In this document: piece by piece, positions 12,001 to 18,900 of the stretch | Position numbering within the stretch: position 1 is the stretch's first letter | How the letters are laid out: each line of letters opens with the position of its first letter | IMG/VR virus record: IMGVR_UViG_3300006736_000027 | Location: 1-36,704 of that record | DNA: 36,704 nt | Direction: 5' to 3' (one strand) | Source: a virus | Position numbers and translations under genes: made by a program | The notes under the pieces: generated by a model | Databases searched by the model: none | What the model was told of the DNA's origin: nothing | What the model saw: the letters and a program-made list of their open reading frames with translations, nothing else

Positions 12001-12224
12001 GTGATAGCATCGTTATAGTATCTTTCAGCTGATCCGAACTTTACAAAATTGGAAGCGGAAGAAAAATCTACATGAGGAATAAACCGATCATTTTCGATTG
12101 TGCGAGCATCGACATACTTATCAGTCTTGCTGTTCGTTTCATCAGCAATCTCAGCTACACTCTTGTTTCCCAGATTGGTCAAATCGCCCTGAGTTTTGAA
12201 CAGGTTTTTCAGGTTATCGCTCAT
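1..12224 (-). CDS. Giant virion protein with five LamG/ConA-like domains (partial, C-terminus off the left edge)
   Basis: An open frame of 4,074 codons starts at ATG 12224 (MSDNLKNLFKTQG), overlapping the previous stop by four bases (ATGA), and is still open at base 1. Five LamG/concanavalin-like folds are visible at about residues 145-327, 338-528, 1426-1615, 1953-2131 and 2411-2608. Each has a core strand of the DGxWHH type (TGSWNHYAF, DDEWHHVAF, DGNWHNLIV, DGKWHHIVV, DGEWHLVGF) and is followed by a W(W/Y)RxGD-like strand and a D-S/A-x-N turn. Between them lie blocks I associate with large environmental-phage structural proteins: YKSKGTHDSFRNLIHCFG near residue 840, PMQGPFTEKYVGG near 1885 and VITERFSAPG near 2300. 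A module of about 115 residues occurs twice (2795-2911 and 3784-3901). No signal peptide is seen. Position after the gp25/gp6-like genes suggests a baseplate-attached fibre or tail-surface adhesin that binds glycans; the LamG folds are clear, the role is inferred. Confidence 0.88.
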   Translation of the reverse strand, partial: MSDNLKNLFKTQGDLTNLGNKSVAEIADETNSKTDKYVDARTIENDRFIPHVDFSSASNFVKFGSAERYYNDAITRIIEFYPYDGSSVEKLKWHNSSSYLDLHIFDNEYPRTNGYVTFASAEYAIDALGNPSTKEYIVFYGGPNTASAGMAGKPLVDTFSGSNVWDTGSLRESNLKFDLSGSGVTVESWVKFGDIDRTTTTTRQTLLDLNNNQTSGSDDAPFGRLWVYLNNSADDSDDANGFQINIQSGSVNKTITAYSINDGFSLATTGSWNHYAFALQNSGSDLVVETYENGRFKKAKTSIGGAINEVTGGLRATIGALEQSVTMMSNSFGAYLDGTGDYFVINSASLTPAEDLGIGGPGTSPAWYNSWDGFSFSTWVKADSNARGTTIFSAGEAVTGGAAAGTRAPWRVMMSDVGTLAWVYAAGTVTTHWYDSSISIEDDEWHHVAFTTGSANSGNGAKLYVDGVGVTTAYPGLLTLKDDYYVAIGADYISGSWSQDWSGSLDEMSVWSRELPAGEVVGMYNSGAPTNLSGGLDLQAWYRCGDSASFGTTLVDSAKTNDAVTLGDPARISVADTLPTVPTGSRGWYKLSGSVDEFRYWKTKRTGRQIGLNWLDQVEGGVNTDDASNKLGVYYKFNEGITTNTATDKKVLDYSGRITNGAFVGYASGARSTGSAIVEASASAFEFKDPILYRSHPDVSTLANNLKLSGTLYDYNNVSSLYSSVPSWIQEEDDDGTLKNLTQIMSSYLDTVYLQIDALPTFGDNDTYTSASNKPYPFAQEMLESAGFIAPELFVDADILEALGSRSETELFTEDIGNVKNRIYENIYNNLINIYKSKGTHDSFRNLIHCFGVDEDVVDLKMYGNNIETELQDNLKNKTFRKNYINFHTADNFSATCYQHTASGDVNSVPYIGSSTNLSNGFGMTFEAEVVLPNLYDASSGPPYIGDPFASASLFGMHTPNEDQAETQWSPYDPANFQVYAVKEYTQGDVSLNEVKFVLTSSNPDPSTEGWISELTSAGFPEAYKDKRWNFAVKVAPDSYPAACMVTESCLNNYKVEFYGVSTEYNVIQHEFYLTTSLTPSQGQTFLSSSKRVYAGAHRTDFTGSTLQRSDARISSVRAWLDVLDNDEVLAHAKDPTTFGRMHPYRQAFLTGSVGVNAIQNYIPRIETRILDWDFALITSASAEGQFDAIDNSSGSLFASAGSGWLGPILHLQHPGIGYGFLSGSTSVVYGNYIYAQKQRSLEDLDSEDMIKVMSNDDVYFEKNSRPINYYFSIEKSMYDVVTRQMLEFFATVKDFNSLIGDSVNRYRQSYKELDKMRQFYFERVQNETIDFEKYLEYYKWFDSALSSMLAQLVPASAQFSDGIRTMVNSHVLERNKYWNKFPMVESKLPTIIAGSVVSPAVGGASPYPWKYGHAPVVEGEFINDYYARFSNCVYAINSGSSNPLGQLGMAPPVASSGWTLSVWIRNGLGPFFSTADGGAHDPEIMINYVNPSGDDGLIQFFDLFGAGVIRTATFPNSHDGNWHNLIVVYQYGEGSGADGSGARDLLALYGDGQALTLSSADIEIDLAADGDIYIGAWATSHAVQSEFAGDMDEFSIWTQAPGVGGTPLVAELYNDGKPWDLRTDSTRLAAWYRMGDSAESATILADSANYSNASYPSTAPQNATAIQVAASPDTVVYLRGGPTGSSPSVNTNCFWWKNRAEPVNSLISSSVASVNADRTSLHTALYQTFDRQKNAPVQFSAVERNDIKSGQNSLSNNHKEKSILSGFSNIENEADMDLYDDYVYISGSELEQFVDCMDLLKPTYQDQDGNPASKKKVFYESYTGHDSIGRPTDVRKENTPLSFYSSSMTASGYIVEIQDVDGFEGLDVTNLHEDSYGSNLEIPMQGPFTEKYVGGYQYRHVDVNYRNDDSRDYLDNLYTRPEGYRIILDDEVGGASDSITVAGPAMARTGSVDYSALFHSYTPGDETGAVGYNAPNASVIQITGDFTIGVWIKTDTDFSADSAGGVLFSVISAALADVFFLYINSSGLVTAGPNLSTATVQHSVGINDGKWHHIVVEYFTGSDVAQLFIDGSFVDGSAGATGISIDATDIPFIGFTYDTSSGHYDAGFKGYMGEMTVFNDGLTSPEVLQLYTGPPDFFNRYGGTPAGAWDATIITTFSDLEAWWRFGALGGDLTADSSGNSHTLVNTGAGSKHPTRAQTPPPVALSLDSNYKFLPFANRTRETYAKRPVNIANIQQVTSSGLTKIGNFEKNYQVVQTSGRKANNLFIERLSISNSESSYVTGVIDYSLPERATNKTVITERFSAPGSGEVMARGTRDYTSEEYSPYNALPWRNLSVRQPLNSLLREPSGQYGIKSGTVSSSFFDASERYMDDFSLLTGSYHKTNRNPRVVKKFVEESIMTAQSTFFNPSVPTGTKGFKFSDNGSRVGPLEIANNGAFSVFFWINTTSTSTREPLFYVYDSDTSTVVLEFGPRNGYLTIETPQGVDQAATPQLNDGEWHLVGFTYEELTDTFTGTPANQEAIRIIMYADGSPMVDVTAGSGPGTTYYQPSARVYPGGAADQGVVIATRRPIESYDYTGYISEMGIWDKTLDETEINDLQGYKNNDLNSSSNGGVIDWLQHQSYAHLSVWWRFGDTPGDGSTMYDASHNGREGTGPVVDAGNSALVPASGSWYTASFVQDNGFVQHSIPQRDSQYAWITASLERSPLSGNLNMAHQLNHATASTDLKFVQHSDYGSYTTRNAWLGHGAKTVIRYWGNAQSGSAADSYLPTDFAGINSNIHEPITSSANILGYDLLLQATTTMEATGGLPVDGLTIVITDTAGTTKTYTSAADEDLTANKFHGDYNAEALAISLAACINSPAGHDGTISATGGGTVGVCQLTQSVPGPRGNTTFGGSTITNVFLSASFIGGGNSTLRSNLNTGGEDLDSTLRPVSGGLITHILGTDSTASILNSLLLHRNGPYQYPSWKQIRTGQSSPIIRNQRKTNIMSCLPRVRETVADFGSNYVNLNDPTRMKHPSALEFRQAQRSHGPRNNTAPARSTYVAYLTESVVTSKHSPLIHEFGDIAVPSHVMMADTYGNNLVTFTAHNDNTKGTTIIGDLGINVEKIRKEQIHTKLTEKISSLDGYERTAFGLPSDQQISRITYRETIFPREQNTFLKKVRQREKFIVEFWNPIRADRTETNVSNSMGSHSAPTNLKTIYSQSMWPLDGMLNPSAGPVGGNVAPQSSDPDAPGELLNRYTINHYGDAWLNGPGFMTASALYTRVGTDNIYSVPWQAASQAGKDPFYYPSYEAYVDDIKRHGKDYTIIPEFRISDYMDYFVLEQNKNFQASPPSDGTFSGFLSLTGAVLNESTPPGSAASSSMKNFFKVYSTTDFLSHFRPIQSSTREIASPASLTLECDAIMKFLPYDGFYPAQRTLKLASIFSQSYGANVEFSGTLYGSNNNQGSFRTYLQPFFTPGIMHNTIKAGVAVDYPIWSSLQGGNSGSSAGIEVGPNYNISSQASFRLPFEALVEPEHMFGKNTIDNEVNSTKTILNSTASWDGSGDDRYKMAMHNFLAESIDFFLKDGQLTAFASAPDGPIGFTADPGKKYIMDIVMRQGPGGDLNTVAPSNMMYNKDSVQAPGGGTFFGPAAQGYGDTGFAYPFSPPHYDFPCVARLSFEPPNAVGEEQNYSLDQILQASTMNYYHIVTSSAWDDIRAASSVTAYRDWMQISASVNLSDDTTKLALIAAPKVSFDAISAAPDRVEEGTGQVLVFQTKYETPMLDFTSASLAQADRDATIPALISGSAATTTMQATGGLPSVDETIVITDYAGTSKTYTAKAAEDVAAREFNQSSTAAALATSLAACVNASAGHNGTIIATAAGTSGVCQLTQSSDGDSGNTGFAGSTITKIFLSASFVDGDGGEGDVIRGMWHQYGLKPAADTGIYLEVRDPIISDVDDSNGILANVNRDSSYDSLLTGSLADLIKMPKRALKLGQAREKKIIKEAVVAIPFRADRAQDEYYYKLNPEGVAGAKRRIKSGDVPAKTSRIRPVYEQLIKMGNYVIPPQFNFLAFEDQDPIAMYIFEFEHELSEKDVT
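523..872 (-). repeat. Duplicated module, C-terminal copy (inside the giant protein)
   Basis: The second copy reads MQATGGLPSVDETIVITDYAGTSKTYT, LATSLAACVNASAGHNGTI, GVCQLTQS, GNTGFAGSTITKIFLSASF. It is separated from the first copy by about 870 residues of unrelated sequence, so the duplication is dispersed, not tandem. Nucleotide similarity persists across both copies, which suggests a fairly recent duplication or continuing recombination. Confidence 0.75.
3493..3840 (-). repeat. Duplicated module, N-terminal copy (inside the giant protein)
   Basis: This copy reads MEATGGLPVDG-TIVITDTAGTTKTYT, then LAISLAACINSPAGHDGTI, GVCQLTQS, GNTTFGGSTITNVFLSASF and a Gly-rich end. It aligns almost without gaps to the copy at 523-872, and the DNA is also visibly similar. 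The pattern of an AACIN helix, GHxGTIxA and LTQ followed by GNT and an S-A-S-F strand looks like a small beta-rich domain found repeatedly in phage fibre proteins. Function is not known to me. Confidence 0.75.
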
Positions 12225-13714
12225 TTCTCGACTCTAAATTTGAATTGCTTTTCACCCTCAGTATATTTGCTATTCAGGTAATATAAGAACCGTAAAGTAT
12301 ATGAATAACCGGGTTCGAGCATATGCACGTCCAAATCAAAGTAACTTCCTGTTGAATCCAACGATAGTTTTGTTTGGTTATCACTTCCTGTCCCATAATC
12401 GAAAACAGGATATTCATCGTAAGTCCGATAGAGACTATAGAACACAGATTCTACTGGATAGTTTTGAGCTTGTGCGACGACTTTCGAATAAACATTTGGA
12501 TTCCAATTCTTGTTTCTGGTGTAGAGGCGGAACCTAGTAGTCTTTTCGTCTAAGTGATAAACTGCTTTCAAGTTGGTGATGTTTTCGACGATCTTAACAT
12601 TAGGGTTATAGTTTGATGAATCAAATTTCTTAGGTGTAACGCTTCCAGTATGATATTGTGTTCCAGCGTCATCGTGCCAGACATCATAAAGGCGTGTTAG
12701 AGGCGTTGCGGCGGCGGTGACGGCGTAAGATGCTGAATATATACCCGTAGTGACATAGCCACCAGTTACGTTGAGATCGTTGTCAGCGGCAACGTCGCCG
12801 CCGGCTGCTAACTCTAATTTCGAACCAGATGGCACTGTGTTGTCGTCTGATCCCGAATAGAGACTCACATAAATGGCACCAGTATCTGCGCCGGGAATAT
12901 CCGCTAAGTGTCCACGTATTACATTATAAATGTAAACTGTATTAATGTTATCGGCTGCAGGAGCAACAGAACTGCTATAGTAGAAGTTTCCTCTGTCGTC
13001 AATCTTGGAGGAATCCCATCGTGCCTCTATTACTGGCCTCTTGAGAAAATACTGTGACGATCGTGCAAAAAATTTCTTAGTGTATTGAGTGACACCGCTT
13101 GTTTCTAGGCTGGACGTGAGGCGGATGACTAGTCCGTAGTTGTCAATACCACTATCGCCAGAACCCTTAATCCAGTCTTCAACCAAAGGAGTGATATCGA
13201 GTTCAATATCTTCCACACCGGACTCCATTGCAACATCAAAGACATTCTCGTTCTTGTTTTGATCCAAGAAATCGCCGCCGGCGGTCGTCCAAGTACTCCC
13301 TGAACCGGCATTGATCCAGTTCGAACCAGTTTGATCGTAAGTAAGATCACTATAGTTCTCCATGTCTAATCCATAACCCTCTTCCCACGCCTTCGAAACA
13401 GGCATTACAGAGTAGGTCGTGTCACGTGGAATGGTAGAACCGTGGGGGGCGTTGTATACACGAAGGTAGAACGAAACGCTGCCGCTAGCTGGGACATCTC
13501 CGTTGGTTCGATCGGTAGAAATGGTGCTAACAGGAAAATTAATGATGGCTCTCGAAAGTTCCTGGGATGTTGACGATTCCTGTCCGTAAATGTGGAACAC
13601 TTCTAGGATATCCGCTCGTCCCATATTTGAACCGGTACCTCTTGTTGAAAGATTCAGCTCAAATGCATTTGTAACAGTATTATCTGCGTCTGCTGTATAG
13701 CGCTTGATGGCCAC
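12221..13714 (-). CDS. Virion structural protein with DNRLRE-like domain, 497 aa
   Basis: The N-terminal half (about residues 45-240) follows the DNRLRE/CBM96-like beta-sandwich pattern: LSRAIINFPVSTI, a strand FYLRVYNAP, then VMPVSKAWEEG, a WTTAGGDF turn, LDITPLVEDWI, NYGLVIRL and a late FFARSSQYFLKRPVIEARW. The C-terminal part contains TTRFRLYTRNKNWNPNVYSK and DLDVHMLEPGYSYTLRFLYY, which I do not assign to a named family. Translation starts at GTG, overlapping the TAG stop of the gp6-like gene by one base, and its stop overlaps the ATG of the giant LamG protein. Lying between a wedge protein and the giant adhesin, it could be a fibre-attachment or baseplate peripheral protein. Structural role is likely; exact position in the particle is inference. 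Confidence 0.8.
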   Translation of the reverse strand: MAIKRYTADADNTVTNAFELNLSTRGTGSNMGRADILEVFHIYGQESSTSQELSRAIINFPVSTISTDRTNGDVPASGSVSFYLRVYNAPHGSTIPRDTTYSVMPVSKAWEEGYGLDMENYSDLTYDQTGSNWINAGSGSTWTTAGGDFLDQNKNENVFDVAMESGVEDIELDITPLVEDWIKGSGDSGIDNYGLVIRLTSSLETSGVTQYTKKFFARSSQYFLKRPVIEARWDSSKIDDRGNFYYSSSVAPAADNINTVYIYNVIRGHLADIPGADTGAIYVSLYSGSDDNTVPSGSKLELAAGGDVAADNDLNVTGGYVTTGIYSASYAVTAAATPLTRLYDVWHDDAGTQYHTGSVTPKKFDSSNYNPNVKIVENITNLKAVYHLDEKTTRFRLYTRNKNWNPNVYSKVVAQAQNYPVESVFYSLYRTYDEYPVFDYGTGSDNQTKLSLDSTGSYFDLDVHMLEPGYSYTLRFLYYLNSKYTEGEKQFKFRVEK

Positions 13715-15510
13715 TACCTTAATACTCCATTAATGTCGCTCTTGGGATACTTGATCTCCCAAATTGTGTCCGGAGGGAACTGCACAACACGACCGGTAGG
13801 GTCAGTATAACTGTCAACGGATACTGCAACAGGAGCATAGTTTAGTCCGCTTTTTTGATAAACATTCACCGAAACGGTATCAACGACGCCGGCTACATCA
13901 TTAAGGACGTTGTATATGTCGGATATAAAAAATGCTTGTGCAATATTTGGTTTTACTTCAAAGTACTCCTCAAGTGCTCGCTGCGTATTGTTCATGACTT
14001 CAAATCGATTAGCGGAATAATCTATAATGGCGTTGAAGTTAATTCCCAAATTTATAATCACAGGATCTAGGATATCAACGGTATCATTGATCATCTTAAC
14101 ACTAGTTAACCATGTTTTTAAATTTCTCTTTAGAGTATCGTTAGCTAAAGTAAGCTTTCCGTTGGAGTTCTCCGAAAGAACATACATATTCAAGTTTCTT
14201 TTCAAAGAATCTTTATCTTGCAATATGTTGCATCTTTTGATAGCGCCAAACTGTGCGGGCATTCTATATGCCATCGCAATATAATCTTGTTTCGTGACCG
14301 CTCTTGCTTGTGTGGCAAAGTTGGCGGCCGCACGTAGCTTTAGTTCCTCAGCCGATGGATAACTAATGCTACCCACAATAGGCTCCTCATTGGTGACCTC
14401 TAACGAGTTAATGACTTCATCAATCGTACTTGGGGTCAAGGATCCTATATCAGCAAAACGAAGTCTCGGACCAGTGACAGCGGTAAGAGCGTCAGTTGCA
14501 GTATTCATATCTGCTTCAGAATTAGCGCGATATTTAATTGTTAAAGTCGTGTTTGATGGTCCTACCCCGAGCTTGTCTGTTTCCAAAAGGTTGCTGGGAT
14601 CCAAAGTTCTTGTCGAGAAGTAGTCGCGACCATACACCTGCAACACCACATTGCTAGGATCCGTTACCGCTCTGGTGGTTAGTTGAGAGTCTGACCCGAA
14701 ACCAAATAATAGGTGCACGCCGGCGGTGTCTTTCTCGACCACGAAGCGGCGTGGTACCGATATTGCAGACATCACAGAACCAACTGTGCCTTTATCCTGG
14801 TTCCTGTTCTTGATCGCCTTATAGATCACGTCTTGTGTTAAATAATCTACTTCATAATACTCGTTGCCATCTTCATCCATAACAGAGATAATTTCAGTAA
14901 TATTTTGTCCAGATAATGGGACTCTTAAAAACTTTTGGAAGGCGCCAACAGTAATAGTAGATGTCTTCAGTGTGCCGGAAATTACTCGCCCGCGGGCTTT
15001 AACAGCGAATGAAGTTGGCACACCTGTTGCGGGATCCTGTCGAGCTACCACAACATCACCAACGGAGGCTTCAGCAAGATCCACATTTTCATTCAGAATA
15101 AATCCACGGCCGGACGTCGTTGCCAACGCTGTGCCTCGCTCTAAGACGGGCATGTATTTTGGATCAGGTTCGTTAGAAATAGCGAGAGCAGGAACTACAA
15201 CGTAAAAAGTTGCAATTCCCGTCGCGGTCGGACTTAAGTCAAGTCGGAACCCCAGTTGCTTAACAAGTTTTAATACGTTGTTATATTCAATGGCAGTTGA
15301 TAAAAATGATTCGTTAGCTTGATAGTCGATGTAAAAAGAGAGCATATCTCCAACGTAAGCAACAGTATCCAACATGAGAGCACCAAAGCTGGCCTCATTG
15401 AAGTCTTGGAATGAGTCCGGATAATACCTTTTTGCGTAATCGACTAATTCATCTTTGATTGAATTAAAATCTCTACTTGTATAATTGACAACTGTTTTCT
15501 TTTTCGGCAT
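13714..15510 (-). CDS. Baseplate wedge protein, T4 gp6-like, 598 aa
   Basis: The first 100 residues carry the hallmark of the gp6/baseplate-J group: NYTSRDFNSIKDELVDYAKR, then YYPDSFQDFNEASFGALMLD, VAYVGDMLSFYIDYQANESFL and an NNVLKLVKQLGF helix. In T4, gp6 forms the ring that joins the baseplate wedges and drives the sheath-contraction switch. Later parts include ATQARAVTKQDYIAMAYRMP, typical of the core where J-like proteins have a conserved tyrosine, and a C-terminal domain ending in IWEIKYPKSDINGVLR. Length is close to the T4 protein (about 660). ATG 15510 has a GAGG-type ribosome site about ten bases upstream. It follows the gp25-like gene by 22 bases, the usual gp25-gp6 pairing in contractile-tail systems. 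Confidence 0.9.
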   Translation of the reverse strand: MPKKKTVVNYTSRDFNSIKDELVDYAKRYYPDSFQDFNEASFGALMLDTVAYVGDMLSFYIDYQANESFLSTAIEYNNVLKLVKQLGFRLDLSPTATGIATFYVVVPALAISNEPDPKYMPVLERGTALATTSGRGFILNENVDLAEASVGDVVVARQDPATGVPTSFAVKARGRVISGTLKTSTITVGAFQKFLRVPLSGQNITEIISVMDEDGNEYYEVDYLTQDVIYKAIKNRNQDKGTVGSVMSAISVPRRFVVEKDTAGVHLLFGFGSDSQLTTRAVTDPSNVVLQVYGRDYFSTRTLDPSNLLETDKLGVGPSNTTLTIKYRANSEADMNTATDALTAVTGPRLRFADIGSLTPSTIDEVINSLEVTNEEPIVGSISYPSAEELKLRAAANFATQARAVTKQDYIAMAYRMPAQFGAIKRCNILQDKDSLKRNLNMYVLSENSNGKLTLANDTLKRNLKTWLTSVKMINDTVDILDPVIINLGINFNAIIDYSANRFEVMNNTQRALEEYFEVKPNIAQAFFISDIYNVLNDVAGVVDTVSVNVYQKSGLNYAPVAVSVDSYTDPTGRVVQFPPDTIWEIKYPKSDINGVLR

Positions 15511-15532
15511 TTACCACACCCTCTTCTGTCTT

Positions 15533-15928
15533 CTAAATAGCTGTAATTTCATTATTTCTTAGTGAAGCTTGTATACTTAAACGATCCGCAACACCGATAG
15601 AAGGCACCCGGTAACCAAGAGTAACATGCATTATCTGAGAATCTTCTACCAAGTTGGTGTTAATCTCTATTAAATCTACAAAAGACATGTATCGTGAAAC
15701 TTGTTCAGCTATGGCTGTCTGCACCTTTTCACTGGTATTATCACCAGGGCTACCGAACAGATAGTTCCGGATGCCGACGCCGAACTCAGGATCCATCATG
15801 CGTTCGCCGGGGGCTGTAAGGACTAGATTTCGTAAATTTTGTTTTATTAGCCCTGCATAAGTCTTAATTAACCCAAACCCGTCCTCGGGGTCTTTTTCAA
15901 GCGGCAATCTCGGAGCTAATCCAGGCAT
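15533..15928 (-). CDS. Baseplate wedge protein, T4 gp25-like, 131 aa
   Basis: This is a small gp25/GPW-type wedge protein and part of the sheath-initiation complex at the baseplate. The sequence has the family core: ...IKQNLRNLVLTAPGERMMDPEFGVGIRNYLFG at residues 30-65, with the E-R-M-M-D-P-x-F-G-V-G-I segment typical of the family, followed by a helix with VQTAIAEQVSRYM and strands LIEINTNLVE and HVTLGYRVP. T4 gp25 is 132 residues, essentially the same length. The gene begins after one of the two real gaps in the window (62 bases), which holds a candidate late promoter, so it may head a transcription unit with the gp6-like gene. Confidence 0.93.
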   Translation of the reverse strand: MPGLAPRLPLEKDPEDGFGLIKTYAGLIKQNLRNLVLTAPGERMMDPEFGVGIRNYLFGSPGDNTSEKVQTAIAEQVSRYMSFVDLIEINTNLVEDSQIMHVTLGYRVPSIGVADRLSIQASLRNNEITAI

Positions 15929-15940
15929 ATCTTATCTATG

Positions 15941-15948
15941 TATAAATA
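15941..15948 (+). promoter_or_regulatory. Exact T4 late-promoter octamer TATAAATA, antisense orientation
   Basis: TATAAATA is a perfect match to the T4 late consensus, but on the plus strand, pointing right into the 3' end of the 2,421-residue gene. If used, it would make antisense RNA. Nothing else in the sequence supports its use, and it may be chance in an AT-rich gap. Confidence 0.25.
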
Positions 15949-15971
15949 TCAACCCAAAGGGAAAAAATATA

Positions 15972-15979
15972 TATTTTTA
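15972..15979 (-). promoter_or_regulatory. Candidate T4-type late promoter (TAAAAATA) upstream of the gp25-like gene
   Basis: The minus-strand octamer TAAAAATA matches the T4 late consensus TATAAATA at seven of eight positions and lies about 45 bases upstream of the gp25-like ATG, in one of only two sizeable gaps. It overlaps a perfect 16-base AT palindrome (15963-15978, AAAAATATATATTTTT). The region is very AT-rich, so a chance match is quite possible. The presence of a gp55-like sigma factor in the window makes a late promoter plausible. Confidence 0.35.
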
Positions 15980-15990
15980 TTGTTCTCTCT

Positions 15991-18900
15991 TTATTCGTTC
16001 TCTGAAGGGATTTCTTCTTGAATCTCGCCCAAGTCTAGTTCCTGTCCTTCAGAGTTTTCCAAGACCACATAATTTGGAATTTTCTCACACCGGGCGGTTT
16101 GAGCCAGTTGCCCCGTAGAACATCCAGTACCCAGGGCAGAGCCGCCATTTGGCTTTACATAATCAGGGAACTCTGGGAACGGTGGCAACGACAAACATCC
16201 CCAGTCTTTCTTTATACGCTGGGTAATATGATTGACTAGTTCATCTGGTACGTCTGATCCGCTGCGGGTCGGGAGGAACGGGCAAAGGATCAACTTTATC
16301 AATCCAAACGGATCAAAATGGGCGCCGAGGACGTTGACTCCGGCAGCTAATATGGCCAGGACAGCATCAATCAGCATCTTTGTCAGATCAATACCAAAGT
16401 CCTTATGGAGGGCATCCCACCAGTCCCTCGTGATAGCGTCGTAGGCGTCTGTAATGCTAGTGTCCGGACAACCTAAAGGATTATCATCAAGAAGGACATA
16501 AAACAGACTCTTCAATGCACTTTTAGCCGATTCAAAAGCAAGACTAGAATCCCGATAAGCGTTGGTGGACAGCGTGTTCAGGGTTATAAAGGCCATACTG
16601 TATAATCTGTTTACAGGTACAATATAATCATAAAGAAGCTTATATTCATTACTCATCTCAATTTTTCTTTGCAGTTCTGAAAATTTCTCATCCGCTCCCA
16701 AACCGGCTCTCCAGTCGTCCAATGCAACACCAAGCTCATACTCATCATCCAAGAGTATATATTCTTCCTCAATCATCGGTAATGTAGTAGTTGTAACTGC
16801 TGCGATCTGGTCCGCTCGGGAGGCACCCCACTCATAAGTTACGTAAGCCTTTTCGTTGTTGGACAGAGTCGAAATTGGGCCCGCAAGTTCCGGCTTTTCA
16901 AAAATCTTTCCGTAGGTGTTGGTCGCTTCAACAAGATTATCCAATTCTGCAACAAATTTTGGCGACGGCGGCAGATACACAAGCCTAACTCCTAGAGCAA
17001 GCTTTTGGAAGTAGGTAGAGGGTGGAACCCAAGAGCTTATCGTCGGAAGAACGGACTGTCTCCAATATCGATTCCATTGTTTGTAGTTTACAACCCCGTA
17101 CAGATCTGGCTGTTTAATGGCATCTATTACAGCATCTTGAGCTTCGCCCTGGATGCCTTGAACTGAATTTCTCAGCGTCTCCTGTGAAATTTCAGTTCTC
17201 TGTCTGTTGCGAATAGCAGTTTCGGTGGAAGCCTGCACGGCGCCGTTTACAACGGGACTATCAACGACGCGGATATATCTTTGAAAAAAGAACTGTCCAC
17301 GGTTGTTTCCATCGTTTGGGGGTCTCCAAAGACCTGCATCATCTAAACTCATCCAATTGGTGTATTTTGCCGAAGGAGATCCGACTATTTGCGACTGTGG
17401 ACTCTCATAGAGATCTCCAGACCCCCTGAAGAGGGAAGCGGCAGTGGTTTTAAGTGCCGGGTTAGCGAACACTTCCCATCCTTCAGGGATCGGTGACCCG
17501 TCCGCTGTTTTTTCTACGAGGTGTGACGCCATAATATAGTCAAATTCGGCTACCAGCGATGGAGCTTGTTCTTTGATCAGGAAAATCAGCTTATCATCTA
17601 TGGTAACCAAATCTATCGGTTGGCCGCCCAGAGGATCCACCTTTAAGGAAGTGTCTCCACGGTTCTTGCGATCTCTCATAACTTTTGACACCATCTGCAT
17701 GAAGTCACAATGGAACCCTTCGTCTCGTGAAAACTGCATGTTAATGCGCTGTGTGATATAAAGCGGGATGGCATTGGATCTAAACATATCCAGCATATCA
17801 AAGCGTGCAACTGTTGGATACATCTTTAGTATAAATTCAACACAATATATTCTCATGTAGAGATATATGATCCCAAGAATAGAGGCTTGCGATAATTGAG
17901 ACAGATTCTTTGCTTTTGCAGGATCCCCTACAGGATCGCAGACTGGGTTTTTTGCAAAATCGTCCTTCACCCTTTCCTTCGCTGCCGTCAATCCAAGCAA
18001 ATCCCCATGAGGTGCATCAGGTGGTAATTTAATCCACTTCTGTTTAGGAAGCCCCCAAGCATTCAAGCCTGGCTGCGGCTGGTGTATAAATCCACGAGAT
18101 CTCTCAAGACGTTCGAACTCTTTAGGGATAAATTCAATTGCTGTAAGGGATGCAGGATCGCCGAAGGTAGGTTGTGATGTAGCTTCATTAACAAGCCTCT
18201 CAATATAAGACGCGCAAAGATTGTGGTACTCAGTTTTGCGCGCTTCGTCGAAATGTTGGCTACGCCCGCCGGCAGAGGGATCCAAGCCTTTCGAGGCTGC
18301 TAAATTATCGATATATTCAAACAAAAGCTTGTATTTGCTTTCTTCGTTATTGACAGTAGACGGAACAGGCTCTTGTAAAGTATCGTGGTATTTTATATTG
18401 TATTCCTGAATATCCGTTAGTGATTCCTCTAGCTGACTAACTGTTGTTGATTTTTTATAATTTAATTCAAACCTATCTATATTCGGCGGGGCAGCGTGGC
18501 GTAAGTCAATGATTTCTACACTAGGTGTTACAGTAAAATTAAGTGCGAACTGGGGGCTACCGCTGCGTGTGAACACTGGTGGGATCGCGGGGGGGAGCTT
18601 GGTGTACTTCGTACCAAATAACGTGTCACTCGCTTTGGGGAGCAACATGACTGTGTCATAAGCACCTTGCACCACTGCCGGATCATCCTCCGCAACAGGC
18701 TTATAGGGTCCTCCATACCCACTAAATGCCGCAACTTTGTATTCTTCGGACATTTCATTTTTAGCGATATGGTCACCCGGGTATGCTAGCTGATACTCTT
18801 GCACGGGTATTCTAGTGATGATAGAGGAATTCTCGTCTCCTGTTTGGACGACGTGCGCTGGCGCAAACTCATCAAGATACGAAAAAACGTTCTGCAGAGG

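Noticed and set aside
1-15500. Recurrent GCCGGC blocks as a possible dispersed repeat or protein-binding site
   Set aside because: They fall in coding sequence mainly as Ala-Gly codon pairs, with no constant flanks or spacing, so codon use explains them.
15950-15964. CCC-AAA-GGG as a hairpin terminator ahead of the gp25-like gene
   Set aside because: A stem of only three pairs with non-pairing flanks; too weak to act as an intrinsic terminator.
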